64,000 nt of DNA from contig NZ_CP022161.1 in NCBI RefSeq assembly GCF_002214185.1, positions 3,409,767 through 3,473,766 on the forward strand. The letters run 5' to 3'. Shown here piece after piece: positions 15,673-36,871 of the stretch (position 1 is its first letter; each line of letters starts with the position of its first letter). The translations under genes and the position numbers were made by a program. The stretch is from Streptomyces capitiformicae (GTDB lineage: Bacteria > Actinomycetota > Actinomycetes > Streptomycetales > Streptomycetaceae). The notes below the pieces were generated by a model that worked only from the letters and a program-made list of their open reading frames with translations, was not told where the DNA came from and did not search any database.

Positions 15673-16179
15673 TCAGTCGAACAGCGCCACCCGCGGATGC
15701 ACCGTCCCCTGCACCCCGGCCTTGGTGACCGTCAGGCGGTACGTCTCCGTCAGGGTCTCGCCGACGGCCAGCTCGCGGTGGGCCGTCGTCAGGTCGGTGA
15801 AGAGGGTGCCGGTCTGGGTGCCGAGGTCGACCGGTTCCCAGCATCCGAACGCCGTGCGGCGTTCGAGCTTGATGTCGGACGGCCTCAGGAAGGGGCCCGA
15901 GTCCGGGGACTCGACCAGGAGTTGGGGAGCCACCGTGCGCGGCACCGACGCGTCGTTGCGGTAGGTGAGCGTGACCTCTTGGGGCTTGCCGTCCATTGCG
16001 AGAGGGGTCGTGGGGAGGTCGACGAAGGCGGTGGGTACGGCGGGGGTCTCATCGACCGTGGACACGGTCGACGTGGGCTGGTGTGTGGCCGCCGCGGCGG
16101 GGCCTGCCATGGTCAGGGCGGCCGCGGCCACGGTGAGCGAGAGGAGGGCAAGCCGCAGGCGGCTGTTCTTCGATGACAC
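15673..16179 (-). CDS. Secreted protein of unknown function
   Basis: A 168-residue exported protein. It has a clear signal peptide (residues 1-32, ending AGPAAA) and a beta-rich mature part with VTLTYRNDASVPRTVAPQL, which resembles an Ig-like or signal-peptide-linked bacterial surface domain. One Cys is present (FGCWEP). No catalytic motif is seen. The gene ends at a strong hairpin and starts with ATG 16179. I do not recognise a characterised family. Confidence 0.8.
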   Translation of the reverse strand: MSSKNSRLRLALLSLTVAAAALTMAGPAAAATHQPTSTVSTVDETPAVPTAFVDLPTTPLAMDGKPQEVTLTYRNDASVPRTVAPQLLVESPDSGPFLRPSDIKLERRTAFGCWEPVDLGTQTGTLFTDLTTAHRELAVGETLTETYRLTVTKAGVQGTVHPRVALFD

Positions 16180-16439
16180 TTGCGCGGATCCTTCGCAGTT
16201 GTGGGGGGGGGTGTCTGCCAGGCGTTCCGTCGCTCAGGACCGGCCTGGGACGTTGGCAAGATTACGAATGGAACGGCGGAGGCGGTAACTACGGTTGGGT
16301 AGCGGAAAGTTCTCGTGGAAGTACGGCGGTCGCGGGGCACCGTTCTCGCCTTTTTTCCCTCTTTTGGGTTAGACACTCTCCTAACCCACCTTGACCAATG
16401 GGTACTTGGGGACATTCCAGCCCAGGGGGGAAGACACCA

Positions 16440-18089
16440 GTGACACCAGTGACATCCACACATCGCCCGTCAAGACGTCTCTCGCGGCTCAGAGTTATCG
16501 GGGCCGCCCTCACCGCCCTTCTCGTCGCCGGAACGGGGACCGCCACGGCCACCCAGGCCGCCCCGACCGCCCCGAAGACCTCCACGCCGCCCGTACCGGT
16601 CCTCAACTGGGCCGACTGCCAAGGCGGATTCGAGTGCGCGACCGCCGACGTACCGCTCGACTACCGCGAACCCCACGGCCGCACCCTCACCCTCGCCGTG
16701 GTGCGCAAGCCCGCCGCCGACCCGGCGAAGCGCAAGGGGACGCTCTTCATGCAGCCGGGCGGGCCCGGGAACTCCGGGGTGGACTTCGTCCGGAACAACT
16801 ACGCGGATCTGCCGGCCGCGCTTCGTGAGTCGTTCGACGTGTTCGGGTACGACGTGCGCGGGGTCGGCCGGAGTTCGGCACTCACGTGTTTCGACGACGC
16901 GCGCTACACCCGGGCCGTCACCGAGGCCAAGGGAGTACCCGGGGCCGATGCCTTCGGACCGGCGCTGCGCGAGGCCGCCGAGTTCGATCAGGCCTGTGTC
17001 GACAACTCGGGTGCGCTGCTGCCGTACGTCGGTACCGAGTACGTCGCTCGCGACATCGACCTGCTGCGCCAAGCACTCGGGGAGCAGCAACTCACCTACT
17101 ACGGGCGGTCGTTCGGGACCTACATCGGGACGGTGTACGCCGCTCTGTTCCCCAAGCGCGTACGCGCGCTCGCGCTCGACGGCGCCTACGACCCCGTCCA
17201 CTACGCCAACCGGCCCTACGCCTACGACCTGCCCCAGTACCTGGCCCTCGACGGCGCGATGAGCCGCTTCCTCGACTGGTGTGCGGCCGACCAGGCCACC
17301 TGCGGCTTCGGTGACGGGGATCCGCGGGCGGCGTTCGAGAAGCTGAAGAGCGACCTGGACGCCCAGCCCGTACCCACCGCCAACGGCGGCCTCGCCAATG
17401 GTTACACCCTCGTCTACCGGCTGATGTTCAACATCAACGAGGGCAAGGTCATCTGGCCGTCCCTCGGCGCGGCGCTGCGGAAGGCCCAGCTGCGGGACAA
17501 CACCTCCTTCCTGCTGCGACCGCCGTCGCCCGCCAGCTTCGACTTCCTCGGGCCGAATGTCGTCGTGGAGTGCGTCGACCGGGACTACCCGCGCGGTCTG
17601 CGGCGGCTGAAGCGGAACGTCACGGCCTTCGCCGAGGCGGCGCCGCTGCTGGGTCCGGCGATGGCGTACGGGCCGCCGACGTACGACCACCAGCACGCCA
17701 CCGCGTGTGTGCAGTGGCCCGGTGAGCGGATCAGCCGGTACGACGGCTCCTACCGGGCCAAGGGGTCGGCGCCGATCCTCGTCATCGGCACCACCGGGGA
17801 CCCGGACACGCCGTACCACGACGCGGTGGCCCTCAGCCGCAAGCTCGACAACGGGCGGCTGCTCACCTTCGAGGCCGAGGGGCACACGGCGTTCGGGCGG
17901 AGTGCCTGCGCCACCGACGCCGTCACCGGCTATCTGCTGGATCTGACGGTTCCGGACAAGGGCGCGACCTGCGCGGACGAGACCCAACCGCCCACCTCCG
18001 CGCCCACGGTGGCCCCGCCCGGCACGACGCTCGGCGAGCTGCGCAACGGCGTCAACGAGCGCGTGGAGCGCATCGGCAACGTGCGCTGA
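16440..18089 (+). CDS. Secreted alpha/beta-hydrolase, TAP-like tripeptidyl aminopeptidase
   Basis: A 549-residue exported peptidase of the S33 / TAP family, which trims N-terminal peptides from proteins outside the cell. It has a basic, hydrophobic signal region (about 10-40), an oxyanion motif MQPGGPGNSG, the nucleophile S224 in YYGRSFGTYIG, the acid in TTGDPDTPY, and the catalytic His in EGHTAFG in the C-terminal TAP-like domain. GTG 16440 is preferred because GGGGGGAAG sits 7 bp upstream; ATG 16398 in the same frame lacks one. A 7-bp inverted repeat GGGTTAG/CTAACCC (16366-16387) upstream may be a control site. The hairpin at 18127 ends the gene. Confidence 0.92.
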   Translation: MTPVTSTHRPSRRLSRLRVIGAALTALLVAGTGTATATQAAPTAPKTSTPPVPVLNWADCQGGFECATADVPLDYREPHGRTLTLAVVRKPAADPAKRKGTLFMQPGGPGNSGVDFVRNNYADLPAALRESFDVFGYDVRGVGRSSALTCFDDARYTRAVTEAKGVPGADAFGPALREAAEFDQACVDNSGALLPYVGTEYVARDIDLLRQALGEQQLTYYGRSFGTYIGTVYAALFPKRVRALALDGAYDPVHYANRPYAYDLPQYLALDGAMSRFLDWCAADQATCGFGDGDPRAAFEKLKSDLDAQPVPTANGGLANGYTLVYRLMFNINEGKVIWPSLGAALRKAQLRDNTSFLLRPPSPASFDFLGPNVVVECVDRDYPRGLRRLKRNVTAFAEAAPLLGPAMAYGPPTYDHQHATACVQWPGERISRYDGSYRAKGSAPILVIGTTGDPDTPYHDAVALSRKLDNGRLLTFEAEGHTAFGRSACATDAVTGYLLDLTVPDKGATCADETQPPTSAPTVAPPGTTLGELRNGVNERVERIGNVR

Positions 18090-18126
18090 CCTGACCCGGT
18101 CGATCAGCCGACCCCACACACCGTTC

Positions 18127-18153
18127 CCGGCCCCCGTACCGTACGGGGGCCGG
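18127..18153. terminator. Bidirectional terminator between convergent genes
   Basis: CCGGCCCCCGTAC and its inverse complement form a tight hairpin exactly between the peptidase stop (18089) and the phosphatase stop (18155). Confidence 0.85.
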
Positions 18154-18154
18154 C

Positions 18155-21130
18155 CTATTGCTCCTGTTCGGCGTCCAGGTCCGGGTCTCCGAAGGACAGC
18201 GCGTCCAAGTCCCCGTCGTAGTCGAGGCCGAAGTCCGAGCCGCCCAAGGTCGGGAACATCAGGCCCAGGGCGTCGGCCTCGGCATCGGGCGAAGGGCCCG
18301 GGTCCGGGCCGGTCAGGGACTGTTCGGTCCAGATGCATTTGCCGGTCGTCGTGTAGCGCGTGCCCCAGCGTTGGGAGAGGGCCGTGATGAGCTGGAGGCC
18401 GCGGCCGCCCTCGTCGGTGTCGGTGGCGCGGCGGATGCGGGGCATGGTGAGGCTGCCGTCGAAGACCTCGCAGGTGAGTTCGGAGCCGCGCAGGAGGCGT
18501 AGGCGGACGGGGCCCTTGGCGTGGCGTACGACGTTGCCGACGAGTTCGCTGGCGAGGAGTTCGGTGGTGGGGGCGAGGTCGTCCAGGCCCCAGGCGGAGA
18601 GCTGTTCGCGGACGTGGCGGCGGGCCTGGCCGGCCGCTCTGGGGTCGTCGAGGAGGGGCCAGGAGGCCATCCGGTCGTCGGTCAGAGCGTGCAGGCGGGC
18701 GACGAGGAGCGCGGCGTCGTCGGCGGCCGGGTGGTCGGCGGGGAGCAGGGCCTGCGTCAGGCTGTCGCACAGGCGTTCAAGGTCGGCGGCGGTGCCGTCC
18801 TCGTGGGCGGTCCGCAGCAGCCGGGCCAGGTCGGCCATGCCGTGGTCGATCTCCCGCTTCGCCGACTCGACCAGGCCGTCGGTGTAGAAGACGAGCAGGC
18901 TGCCTTCGGGCAGGTGCAGTTCGACCGTCTCGAACGGCGGCTCCGCCGCGCCCAGCGGCGGATCGGCGGCCAGATCGGGGAAGCACACGGTGCCGTCGGG
19001 CAGCAGGAGGGCCGGCGGCGGGTGCCCGGCGCGGGCGATGGAGCAGGTCCGGGTGGTGGAGTCGTACAGGGCGTAGAGGCAGGTGACGTACGACTCCTCG
19101 GCCATGCCGACGACGAGGTCGTTGAGGTGGGTCATGATCTCGTCGGGCGGGAGTTCGAGGTCGGCCAGGGTGTGGACGGCCGTGCGCAGCCGGCCCATGG
19201 TGGCGGCCTCGGGCAGGCCGTGGCCCATGACGTCGCCGACGACGAGGGCGACCTGGCCGCTGGAGAGCGGGATGACGTCGTACCAGTCGCCGCCCACATC
19301 CATGCCCTGGCCCGACGGCAGGTAGCGGGCGGCGGCCTCACAGGCGGGCAGGGCGGGCAGGCCCCGCGGGAGCAGGCTGCGCTGGAGTTCGCGGGACCGG
19401 GTGTGTTCGAGGTCGTAGAGCCGGGCCCGCTCCAGCGACTGGGCGAGGAGGGCGCTGATCGCGGTGAGCAGGGTGCGTTCGTCGTCGGTGAGCCGGCGCG
19501 GCTGGTCGAAGGCCACGACGCACACCCCGAACGTGAATCCGGACGCGGTCAGCGGCAGGAAGGCCCAGGACTGCTTCCCGCAGAGGTCGAGCAGCTCGGC
19601 GTTGTGGGGCGCGTGCTCGAGGTACTCCTGCGGTGAGGAGTAGAACCCCGGGTCACCGGAGGTGATCGCGTTCCAGGCCGGATGGCACGGCATCCTGGGG
19701 CTTCTGTCGACGAGGGCGAGGAACGCGTCGGTGTAGCCGACTGCGCCGACGTTGCGGAGCCGGTCGCCCTCGAAGTCCTGTACGAGGAGTCCGGCGGCGC
19801 CGAACGGGGGCAGCACCCGGCGGGCGGCCGCCTCGATCACGTCCCGCGAGGTCGTCGCCTGGGCGAGCGCGGCGGTCAACTCCGCGATACGGGAGGCCCG
19901 TTCGGCCGCCGCGAGCTCCGCCGCCCGGCGTTCGTCCTCCAGGCGCCGCTTCTCGGTGACGTCGGTGCAGTAGATGGTGTGGCCGTCCGGGCCCGGGACC
20001 AGTCGCAGGTGGCAGCGACGGCCGGTGTCCGGTACGTGGATGTCGAAACCGGCGGGCTTCTGCTCGGCGACGGCCTGCCGGCACACGGGCTCCAGGCCGG
20101 GCATCCGCTGGGCGCAGGGGAGATCGAACAGAACCCGTCCGAAGAGTTCCTCCTCGGTCATGTTCAGCAAGCGTTCCGCCTCCAGGTTGGCGAAGGTGAT
20201 CCGCCACTCGCCGTCCACCGCGAGGAAGCCGTCGCTCATGTGACGCAGGGCCCGGCTGAGCGCGTCCCGGGCCGACCGGGACTCGCTGCTCTCCCAGCCC
20301 ACGCCGATCATCCGGAGAGGCTTGCCGTACTCGTCGTAGGTCGCCCGGCCGCAGTCCTGCGTCCAGCCGTACGTGCCGTCCAGGCGCCGCACCCGGTACT
20401 CCGCCTCGTACACGGTGCGGTCGCGGATCGCCCGCTCCGCCGCCGCCAGCGTCGGCGGGAGGTCGTCGGGGTGGACGATCCGCATCCAGTTGTCGATCTT
20501 CCCGGTGAATTCGGCGGGTCTGGTGCCGTAGAGCTCCAGGGCGGCCTCGTCCCAGATCAGGTCACCGGTGCGGATGTTCCAGTCCCAGGAGCCGACGCGG
20601 ACCTCCTTCAACGCCTGCCGCAGCCCCTCGCCGTTCAGCTCCGTCTGGGCGGGGCCGGACGGGGGCGGGGCCTGGGCCATCCGCTCCTCGGTCCAGGCGA
20701 CGACGGCCCGCAGGAAGTCCCACTGTGCGCGGGTGGGTTCGCCCTGGTCGCCCATCAGGACGGTGAGCGCGCCGATCACCCGGTCTTCGCCCGACATCGG
20801 CAGGGCGGCGAGTCCGGTGCCGGGCCACGTGATGTCGACGGCGTGCAGGGGCATCCATAAGCCCCGGTTCTCCACACGGGCTCCGCCCTGGTGCAGGGCG
20901 CGGGCCGGAGGCAACGGGCCCTCCTGGTCGATGATCTCCCAGGAGCGGGTGAGGACGGGCGGAAGGCCCGTCACCGATACGAGCCGCAGCGCGGGCATGG
21001 GCCCGCGCAGATGAATCATTCCCCCGAGGGCGCCCAACTCCCCGACCACGTGCTGCAGTGCCAGCCGGAAGACCTCACTTTCCGCGACACCCGGATCAAC
21101 CGTGCTGAGCAGCGCCAGCCGTGCGTTCAT
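18155..21130 (-). CDS. SpoIIE-type PP2C phosphatase with GAF, PAS and anti-sigma-like ATPase domains
   Basis: A 991-residue cytosolic signalling protein. Domains in order: GAF-like (about 1-155), PAS (about 172-290, VGSWDWNIRTGDLIW), second PAS (about 300-400, MSDGFLAVDGEWRITFAN), second GAF (about 425-590), SpoIIE phosphatase (about 610-820, with DVGGDWYDV and VVGDVMGHG as metal sites, then FYTDGLVE), and a C-terminal HATPase domain (about 850-940, ELLASELVGNVVRHA, DEGGRGLQLITALS, TGKCIWTEQ). The tail is acidic. Such proteins combine an anti-sigma-factor-like kinase with its opposing phosphatase to control partner-switching stress pathways. The input signals (light, redox or ligand) are unknown. 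No anti-sigma-antagonist gene is adjacent. Confidence 0.93.
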   Translation of the reverse strand: MNARLALLSTVDPGVAESEVFRLALQHVVGELGALGGMIHLRGPMPALRLVSVTGLPPVLTRSWEIIDQEGPLPPARALHQGGARVENRGLWMPLHAVDITWPGTGLAALPMSGEDRVIGALTVLMGDQGEPTRAQWDFLRAVVAWTEERMAQAPPPSGPAQTELNGEGLRQALKEVRVGSWDWNIRTGDLIWDEAALELYGTRPAEFTGKIDNWMRIVHPDDLPPTLAAAERAIRDRTVYEAEYRVRRLDGTYGWTQDCGRATYDEYGKPLRMIGVGWESSESRSARDALSRALRHMSDGFLAVDGEWRITFANLEAERLLNMTEEELFGRVLFDLPCAQRMPGLEPVCRQAVAEQKPAGFDIHVPDTGRRCHLRLVPGPDGHTIYCTDVTEKRRLEDERRAAELAAAERASRIAELTAALAQATTSRDVIEAAARRVLPPFGAAGLLVQDFEGDRLRNVGAVGYTDAFLALVDRSPRMPCHPAWNAITSGDPGFYSSPQEYLEHAPHNAELLDLCGKQSWAFLPLTASGFTFGVCVVAFDQPRRLTDDERTLLTAISALLAQSLERARLYDLEHTRSRELQRSLLPRGLPALPACEAAARYLPSGQGMDVGGDWYDVIPLSSGQVALVVGDVMGHGLPEAATMGRLRTAVHTLADLELPPDEIMTHLNDLVVGMAEESYVTCLYALYDSTTRTCSIARAGHPPPALLLPDGTVCFPDLAADPPLGAAEPPFETVELHLPEGSLLVFYTDGLVESAKREIDHGMADLARLLRTAHEDGTAADLERLCDSLTQALLPADHPAADDAALLVARLHALTDDRMASWPLLDDPRAAGQARRHVREQLSAWGLDDLAPTTELLASELVGNVVRHAKGPVRLRLLRGSELTCEVFDGSLTMPRIRRATDTDEGGRGLQLITALSQRWGTRYTTTGKCIWTEQSLTGPDPGPSPDAEADALGLMFPTLGGSDFGLDYDGDLDALSFGDPDLDAEQEQ

Positions 21131-21371
21131 AGGTCAGACCTTAACGTTCTGTTCGCTGTCGGGGGAGGCCGACACAGGAATCCCGCAGTCAGGCCGCACG
21201 GCGGGTCGCCGACGCCAACAAAACTGGTTCCAGGGATAGTTGGTCAGCCGTCATGCATAGGCACGCGCATTCCGCGAGGACGCGCGTAGATCAACCGGGC
21301 TGTTCTGTCGGGTTGTTCGCCGCGGGCCCATGGCGTGACCAAGCTCTGCCGAGCATCGTTGGCCCGCTGCA

Positions 21372-21434
21372 ACACCAGGTTGTTGCGACACCGGTTGTTG
21401 CGGCACCAGGTTGTCGCGACACCAGGTGTCCCGC
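21372..21434. repeat. 16-bp tandem repeat, about four copies
   Basis: Units of ACACCAGGTTGTTGCG (16, 15, 16, 16 bp) end 20 bp before the next ATG. The gap 21131-21454 contains no other feature I can name. Confidence 0.85.
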
Positions 21435-21454
21435 CCGACCCGAGCAGGCACCAC

Positions 21455-22192
21455 ATGTTCAGCATGGTCAAGACGTTGGTCAAGACGGTCCTCGCGCAGT
21501 ACGTGAAGAACCAGCAGCTCAAACGAGACCTCAAAGCCCAGCGCGGCGAGCAGGAGCGACAGTGGCGCGAAGAGGACCGCGCCGTCCTCCAGGCCGCCCT
21601 GGCCGCCAACCGAGCCGCCCTCGAGCCGCACAACGGCACGCTCCAGCGGGCGGCCGGCGTCTCCTACATCACCCTGCGCTGCCACGAGGACACCTGGACC
21701 TTCATGGCGCGGACGGCCTTCGGCGTCTGGGAGCCGAGCTGGACCCAGAGCACCCGGGACCCGTACGACCGTATCGGCCCCAGCCCCGCCAAGGCCGTCC
21801 ACTTCACCGCGAACCCGAACCTGCCCGCCGGCCGCATCACCAAGGCGGACGGCGGTATGCAGGACATCCAGCTCTCCGGCCACAACCTGGTCGTCGTCCT
21901 CGACGCCCTCTACGAGGCCACCACCTCCGAGCCCTCCGCCAACGGGGCCCGCTGCAAGACCCTCTACGACAAGCTGGCGTCCCTCACCGCGAAGCTCGAC
22001 CCGAGTGCTCCGCCGGGGCGGACCACGGGGGTGCTCTGCCGGATCGACGACAGCATGCACCACCAGTACGTGACCAGACCCTCCGGCGGCCCCGGCTTCG
22101 GCCCGGGGACCGCCAGGAACAACGTCAGAAACAAGACGGCACCGCTGCTGCGGAAGGTGCCGTCCCCCGCGCTCAGTCCCGACGCCCGGTGA
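21455..22192 (+). CDS. Hypothetical cytosolic protein with N-terminal helical region
   Basis: A 245-residue protein I do not recognise. Residues 1-60 form a charged helix (KNQQLKRDLKAQRGEQERQ), probably a coiled coil. Residues 75-160 look like a compact beta-rich domain (TWTFMARTAFGVWEPSW). The rest is polar and low in predicted structure. No signal peptide or catalytic motif is seen. The ATG at 21455 is chosen because the helix begins there; an in-frame ATG at 21335 would place the 16-bp repeat inside the gene as Arg/Leu-rich sequence, which looks unnatural. Confidence 0.7.
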   Translation: MFSMVKTLVKTVLAQYVKNQQLKRDLKAQRGEQERQWREEDRAVLQAALAANRAALEPHNGTLQRAAGVSYITLRCHEDTWTFMARTAFGVWEPSWTQSTRDPYDRIGPSPAKAVHFTANPNLPAGRITKADGGMQDIQLSGHNLVVVLDALYEATTSEPSANGARCKTLYDKLASLTAKLDPSAPPGRTTGVLCRIDDSMHHQYVTRPSGGPGFGPGTARNNVRNKTAPLLRKVPSPALSPDAR

Positions 22193-22234
22193 TCCGCATA
22201 CCGCCGACGTCGCCGCCGCCCGCGAACGGCGCGC

Positions 22235-22375
22235 TCACTGGTCGCGCACCCACGGCGCCCACAGGTCGGTGACATCCGTCCACACCACGTCCGTACGTAC
22301 CGGTCGGCGAGCTACCGGGCCGGCCCGCCCGAGGGCGTTGCGGACGTGTTGGAGGTCCTACAGGGTCATGTCGTC
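22235..22375 (-). pseudogene. Possible C-terminal gene fragment
   Basis: The minus strand reads DLQHVRNALGRAG then VVWTDVTDLWAPWVRDQ and a stop (22235-22237), with an in-frame TAG at its upstream end. The composition is protein-like and the start is missing. The gap 22193-22506 is otherwise empty apart from the promoter of the next gene. The family is not recognised. Confidence 0.3.
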
Positions 22376-22506
22376 GAAGCGGCTGCCACGTTGTTCCGCA
22401 CACCCGCATTGTTGTGAAAAGCGGCGTATTGTGTGGTGCGTCACTCATACAACCTTCCGCCGGACCCCGTCGTCTCACCCCGTATCACCAATCCAGGGGG
22501 GACAAC

Positions 22507-23091
22507 ATGCGACGAATCGGAGCAGCGATGGCCGTACTCGTGCTCGCGGGCACCGCGACGGGCGCGGCGGCCGGCAGCGCGGGTGCCGCACCGGTGGGGG
22601 ACGCTCGTACCGCCGTGGCGGCCTGCCCGACGGGGTGGGGCAGCGGCACCAAGGGCGCGGTCAGCAGTGGGGCCGTGCCGTTGACGGATGTCAGGACCGG
22701 CCGTCACGACTGCTTCGACCGCATGGTGCTCGACGTTCCCGGCGGTGGCGACAAGATCGGTTTCTACGTCCAGTACGTCGACCGGCTGCACCAGGCCGGC
22801 TCCGGCGACCACATCCCGGTCGGCGGCGGCGCCATCCTCGAAGTCCGTATCGCCGCGCCGAGCTACGACCCGGAGACCGGTGAGCCGACCTACGCGGCGG
22901 ACGTGGCCCGGCCCCTGCCCGGCGTCGACATCACCGGATACCGCACCTTCCGGGACACCCGTTTCGCCGGGAGCTTCGAGGGCGAGACCCAGATCGGTCT
23001 CGGCGTCCGCGCCCGGCTGCCGTTCCGGGTGATCCAACTGTCCGACCGTCTGGTGGTCGACGTGGCCCACAGCTGGACGAGCAGCCGTTGA
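22507..23091 (+). CDS. Secreted AMIN-like domain protein
   Basis: A 194-residue exported protein with a signal peptide (1-28, ending AGSAGA). The mature part matches the AMIN-like family of actinobacterial (lipo)proteins: TGRHDCFDRMVLDVPG, then VQYVDRL, GAILEVRIAAPSYD, GYRTFRDTRFAGSFEG and FRVIQLSDRLVVDVAHSW. AMIN domains usually target cell-wall or envelope sites; this family's exact role is unknown. A GGGGGG site precedes ATG 22507. Its stop overlaps the next start (TTGA at 23088-23091), so the two genes are translationally coupled. Confidence 0.88.
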   Translation: MRRIGAAMAVLVLAGTATGAAAGSAGAAPVGDARTAVAACPTGWGSGTKGAVSSGAVPLTDVRTGRHDCFDRMVLDVPGGGDKIGFYVQYVDRLHQAGSGDHIPVGGGAILEVRIAAPSYDPETGEPTYAADVARPLPGVDITGYRTFRDTRFAGSFEGETQIGLGVRARLPFRVIQLSDRLVVDVAHSWTSSR

Positions 23092-23600
23092 GAACTGGTC
23101 TCCCTCTGCTCCTTGGTGTACCCGCGCTGCTCCTCGCGGTGTCCGCCTGCACCGCGTCGGCCGTGCCCTGCGCCGGAGTCGGTGTCGACTCCGGCGTGAG
23201 CGTGACATTCCTGCGGGACGGGTACGGCGACCTCACCGGCGCCTCGTACGAGCTGTGCGCGCGGGGCGAGTGCGTGGAGAGGGCGCTGCCGCCGGGCAGG
23301 GTCACGCGGCTGCGGCTCACACTCCCTCTGGACGTGGACCCGGCCCGTGGTCCTGTGCGGCTCCGGGTCACGCCGTGGCAGAGCGACGACCCGGTGATCG
23401 ACGCGTCCACCGAGGTCGAGCTCATGTGGCAGTCCGACGGGTGTGGCGGGGGCGCGTACAACCACACGGGGCTCGCCTTCACCAAGGACGACGGGCTGCT
23501 GACGAAGGTGCCGGAGAGGGTGATGGAGGCGTGGCGGGCGGACTTGGAGGGTTCTCCTCCCGCGTCACCGTCCACGCCCACGCCCACGCCCACGCCGTAA
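23088..23600 (+). CDS. Small lipoprotein
   Basis: A 170-residue protein with a lipoprotein signal: hydrophobic 5-20 and lipobox LAVSAC with acceptor C21. The mature part has several Cys (VPCAGVG, YELCARGEC, SDGCGGG), suggesting disulfides, and ends in a Pro/Thr/Ser tail. The start is the TTG at 23088, which overlaps the stop of the AMIN-like gene. Its own stop is only 10 bp before the GTG of the megasynthase gene, so all three could lie on one mRNA. No function can be assigned. Confidence 0.75.
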   Translation: MRTGLPLLLGVPALLLAVSACTASAVPCAGVGVDSGVSVTFLRDGYGDLTGASYELCARGECVERALPPGRVTRLRLTLPLDVDPARGPVRLRVTPWQSDDPVIDASTEVELMWQSDGCGGGAYNHTGLAFTKDDGLLTKVPERVMEAWRADLEGSPPASPSTPTPTPTP

Positions 23601-23610
23601 GGTCCACCCG

Positions 23611-35829
<12,219 letters not shown>

Positions 35830-35900
35830 TCCATGCCTTCCCCGCCCGCCGGCGTTCAGGCCGATCATGACGCCCCTGGCGCACCTCGGGCCGGCGCCGC

Positions 35901-36707
35901 TCAGGGCGTAGGGATGCCCGCCGGTCGCGCCGGTCGCCCGAACCGCGCCGGAACGCCGGGCGAGTACAGGACGCTCACCGGCTCCCCGACCGGCGCGGGA
36001 AGCCCCGCCGCGGCCACCAGATCCTCCTCGCACTCGATGAGTTCGGCCCGGTGCAACGGCCAGCGCGGATGGGCGTTGGGCAGGAACATCGACCGCCCGA
36101 AGAAGGCCCCGTGCATCCCCCAGCGCGCGGTCAGGAAGTGCTCCAGCTCGGTCGGCTCGTCGATGCGCTCGCCCACCCGCACGGTGATACGGCTACCCGC
36201 CCCACGCGGCCCGGGCCACCTGCGGCGGCTGGTGTAACCGACGGTGGCGCCTTCCACGTCCCCAAGGCCCTCGGTCTCGATGCTCATCCGGGACCACACA
36301 TACGGCATCCGAAACCCGGCCCGCCCCACGACCACCGGCAGCAACCGTGAGGCGTCGAGCGACCGGAAGACGACACCACGGCGCCCATGCCGGTCCACCG
36401 AGTAGAGCCGGACATTGGTCTCGGGAAACGACCCGAGGTACGGCACCCCCGGCAGCCGTAGCCACCCCACCTTGTGCATCCGAAACGCGACCAGCCCGAC
36501 GTATGTGACCCCGCCCAGCGTGTCGGGAACGGTTCCCGCCGGGAGCAGCCCGGCCACATCGGCCGGATCCACCGCCCAGTGCAGAAACGTCAGATCGAGC
36601 CAGGACTGGGTGAGCAACGGACGCGCTATCGCCACCGGCGCGTCGACGGTTATGGGGGCCGGAGGCACGGGGACCACGGCGGTCCGGGACTCTTCGGGCG
36701 GCGGCAT
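35901..36707 (-). CDS. DUF2071 (YqjF-like) protein
   Basis: A 268-residue protein of the DUF2071 family: LTQSWLDLTFLHWAVDP near the start, then LLPAGTVPDT, YVGLVAFRM, GSFPETNVRLYSVDRHGRRGVVFRSLDASR, and HRAELIECEEDLVAAAGLP near the end. No signal or membrane segment is present. The family is common in actinobacteria and has no settled function (acetoacetate-decarboxylase-like fold by some assignments). ATG 36707 is chosen because the family N-terminus begins there; upstream in-frame sequence is low-complexity. It converges with the megasynthase gene, leaving 71 bp between stops. Confidence 0.88.
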   Translation of the reverse strand: MPPPEESRTAVVPVPPAPITVDAPVAIARPLLTQSWLDLTFLHWAVDPADVAGLLPAGTVPDTLGGVTYVGLVAFRMHKVGWLRLPGVPYLGSFPETNVRLYSVDRHGRRGVVFRSLDASRLLPVVVGRAGFRMPYVWSRMSIETEGLGDVEGATVGYTSRRRWPGPRGAGSRITVRVGERIDEPTELEHFLTARWGMHGAFFGRSMFLPNAHPRWPLHRAELIECEEDLVAAAGLPAPVGEPVSVLYSPGVPARFGRPARPAGIPTP

Positions 36708-36871
36708 CGCGCCAGTATCGGCGAAGACCGGAAGTACCCGGAAGTACGCTGAGCGACCATGAACCGGGGGCCGCAGATGCGCATGGGTGGGAGTCGCGGC
36801 CGTCGCCGGCTCGGTACTCCTTGTCGTCGGATACCGGCGCGCCACCAGCGCTTCCCGTCCTGCTGACGAGC

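Noticed and set aside
16470..18770. Long minus-strand frame across the TAP peptidase gene
   Set aside because: Antisense shadow; it crosses a terminator and overlaps two genes with clear motifs.
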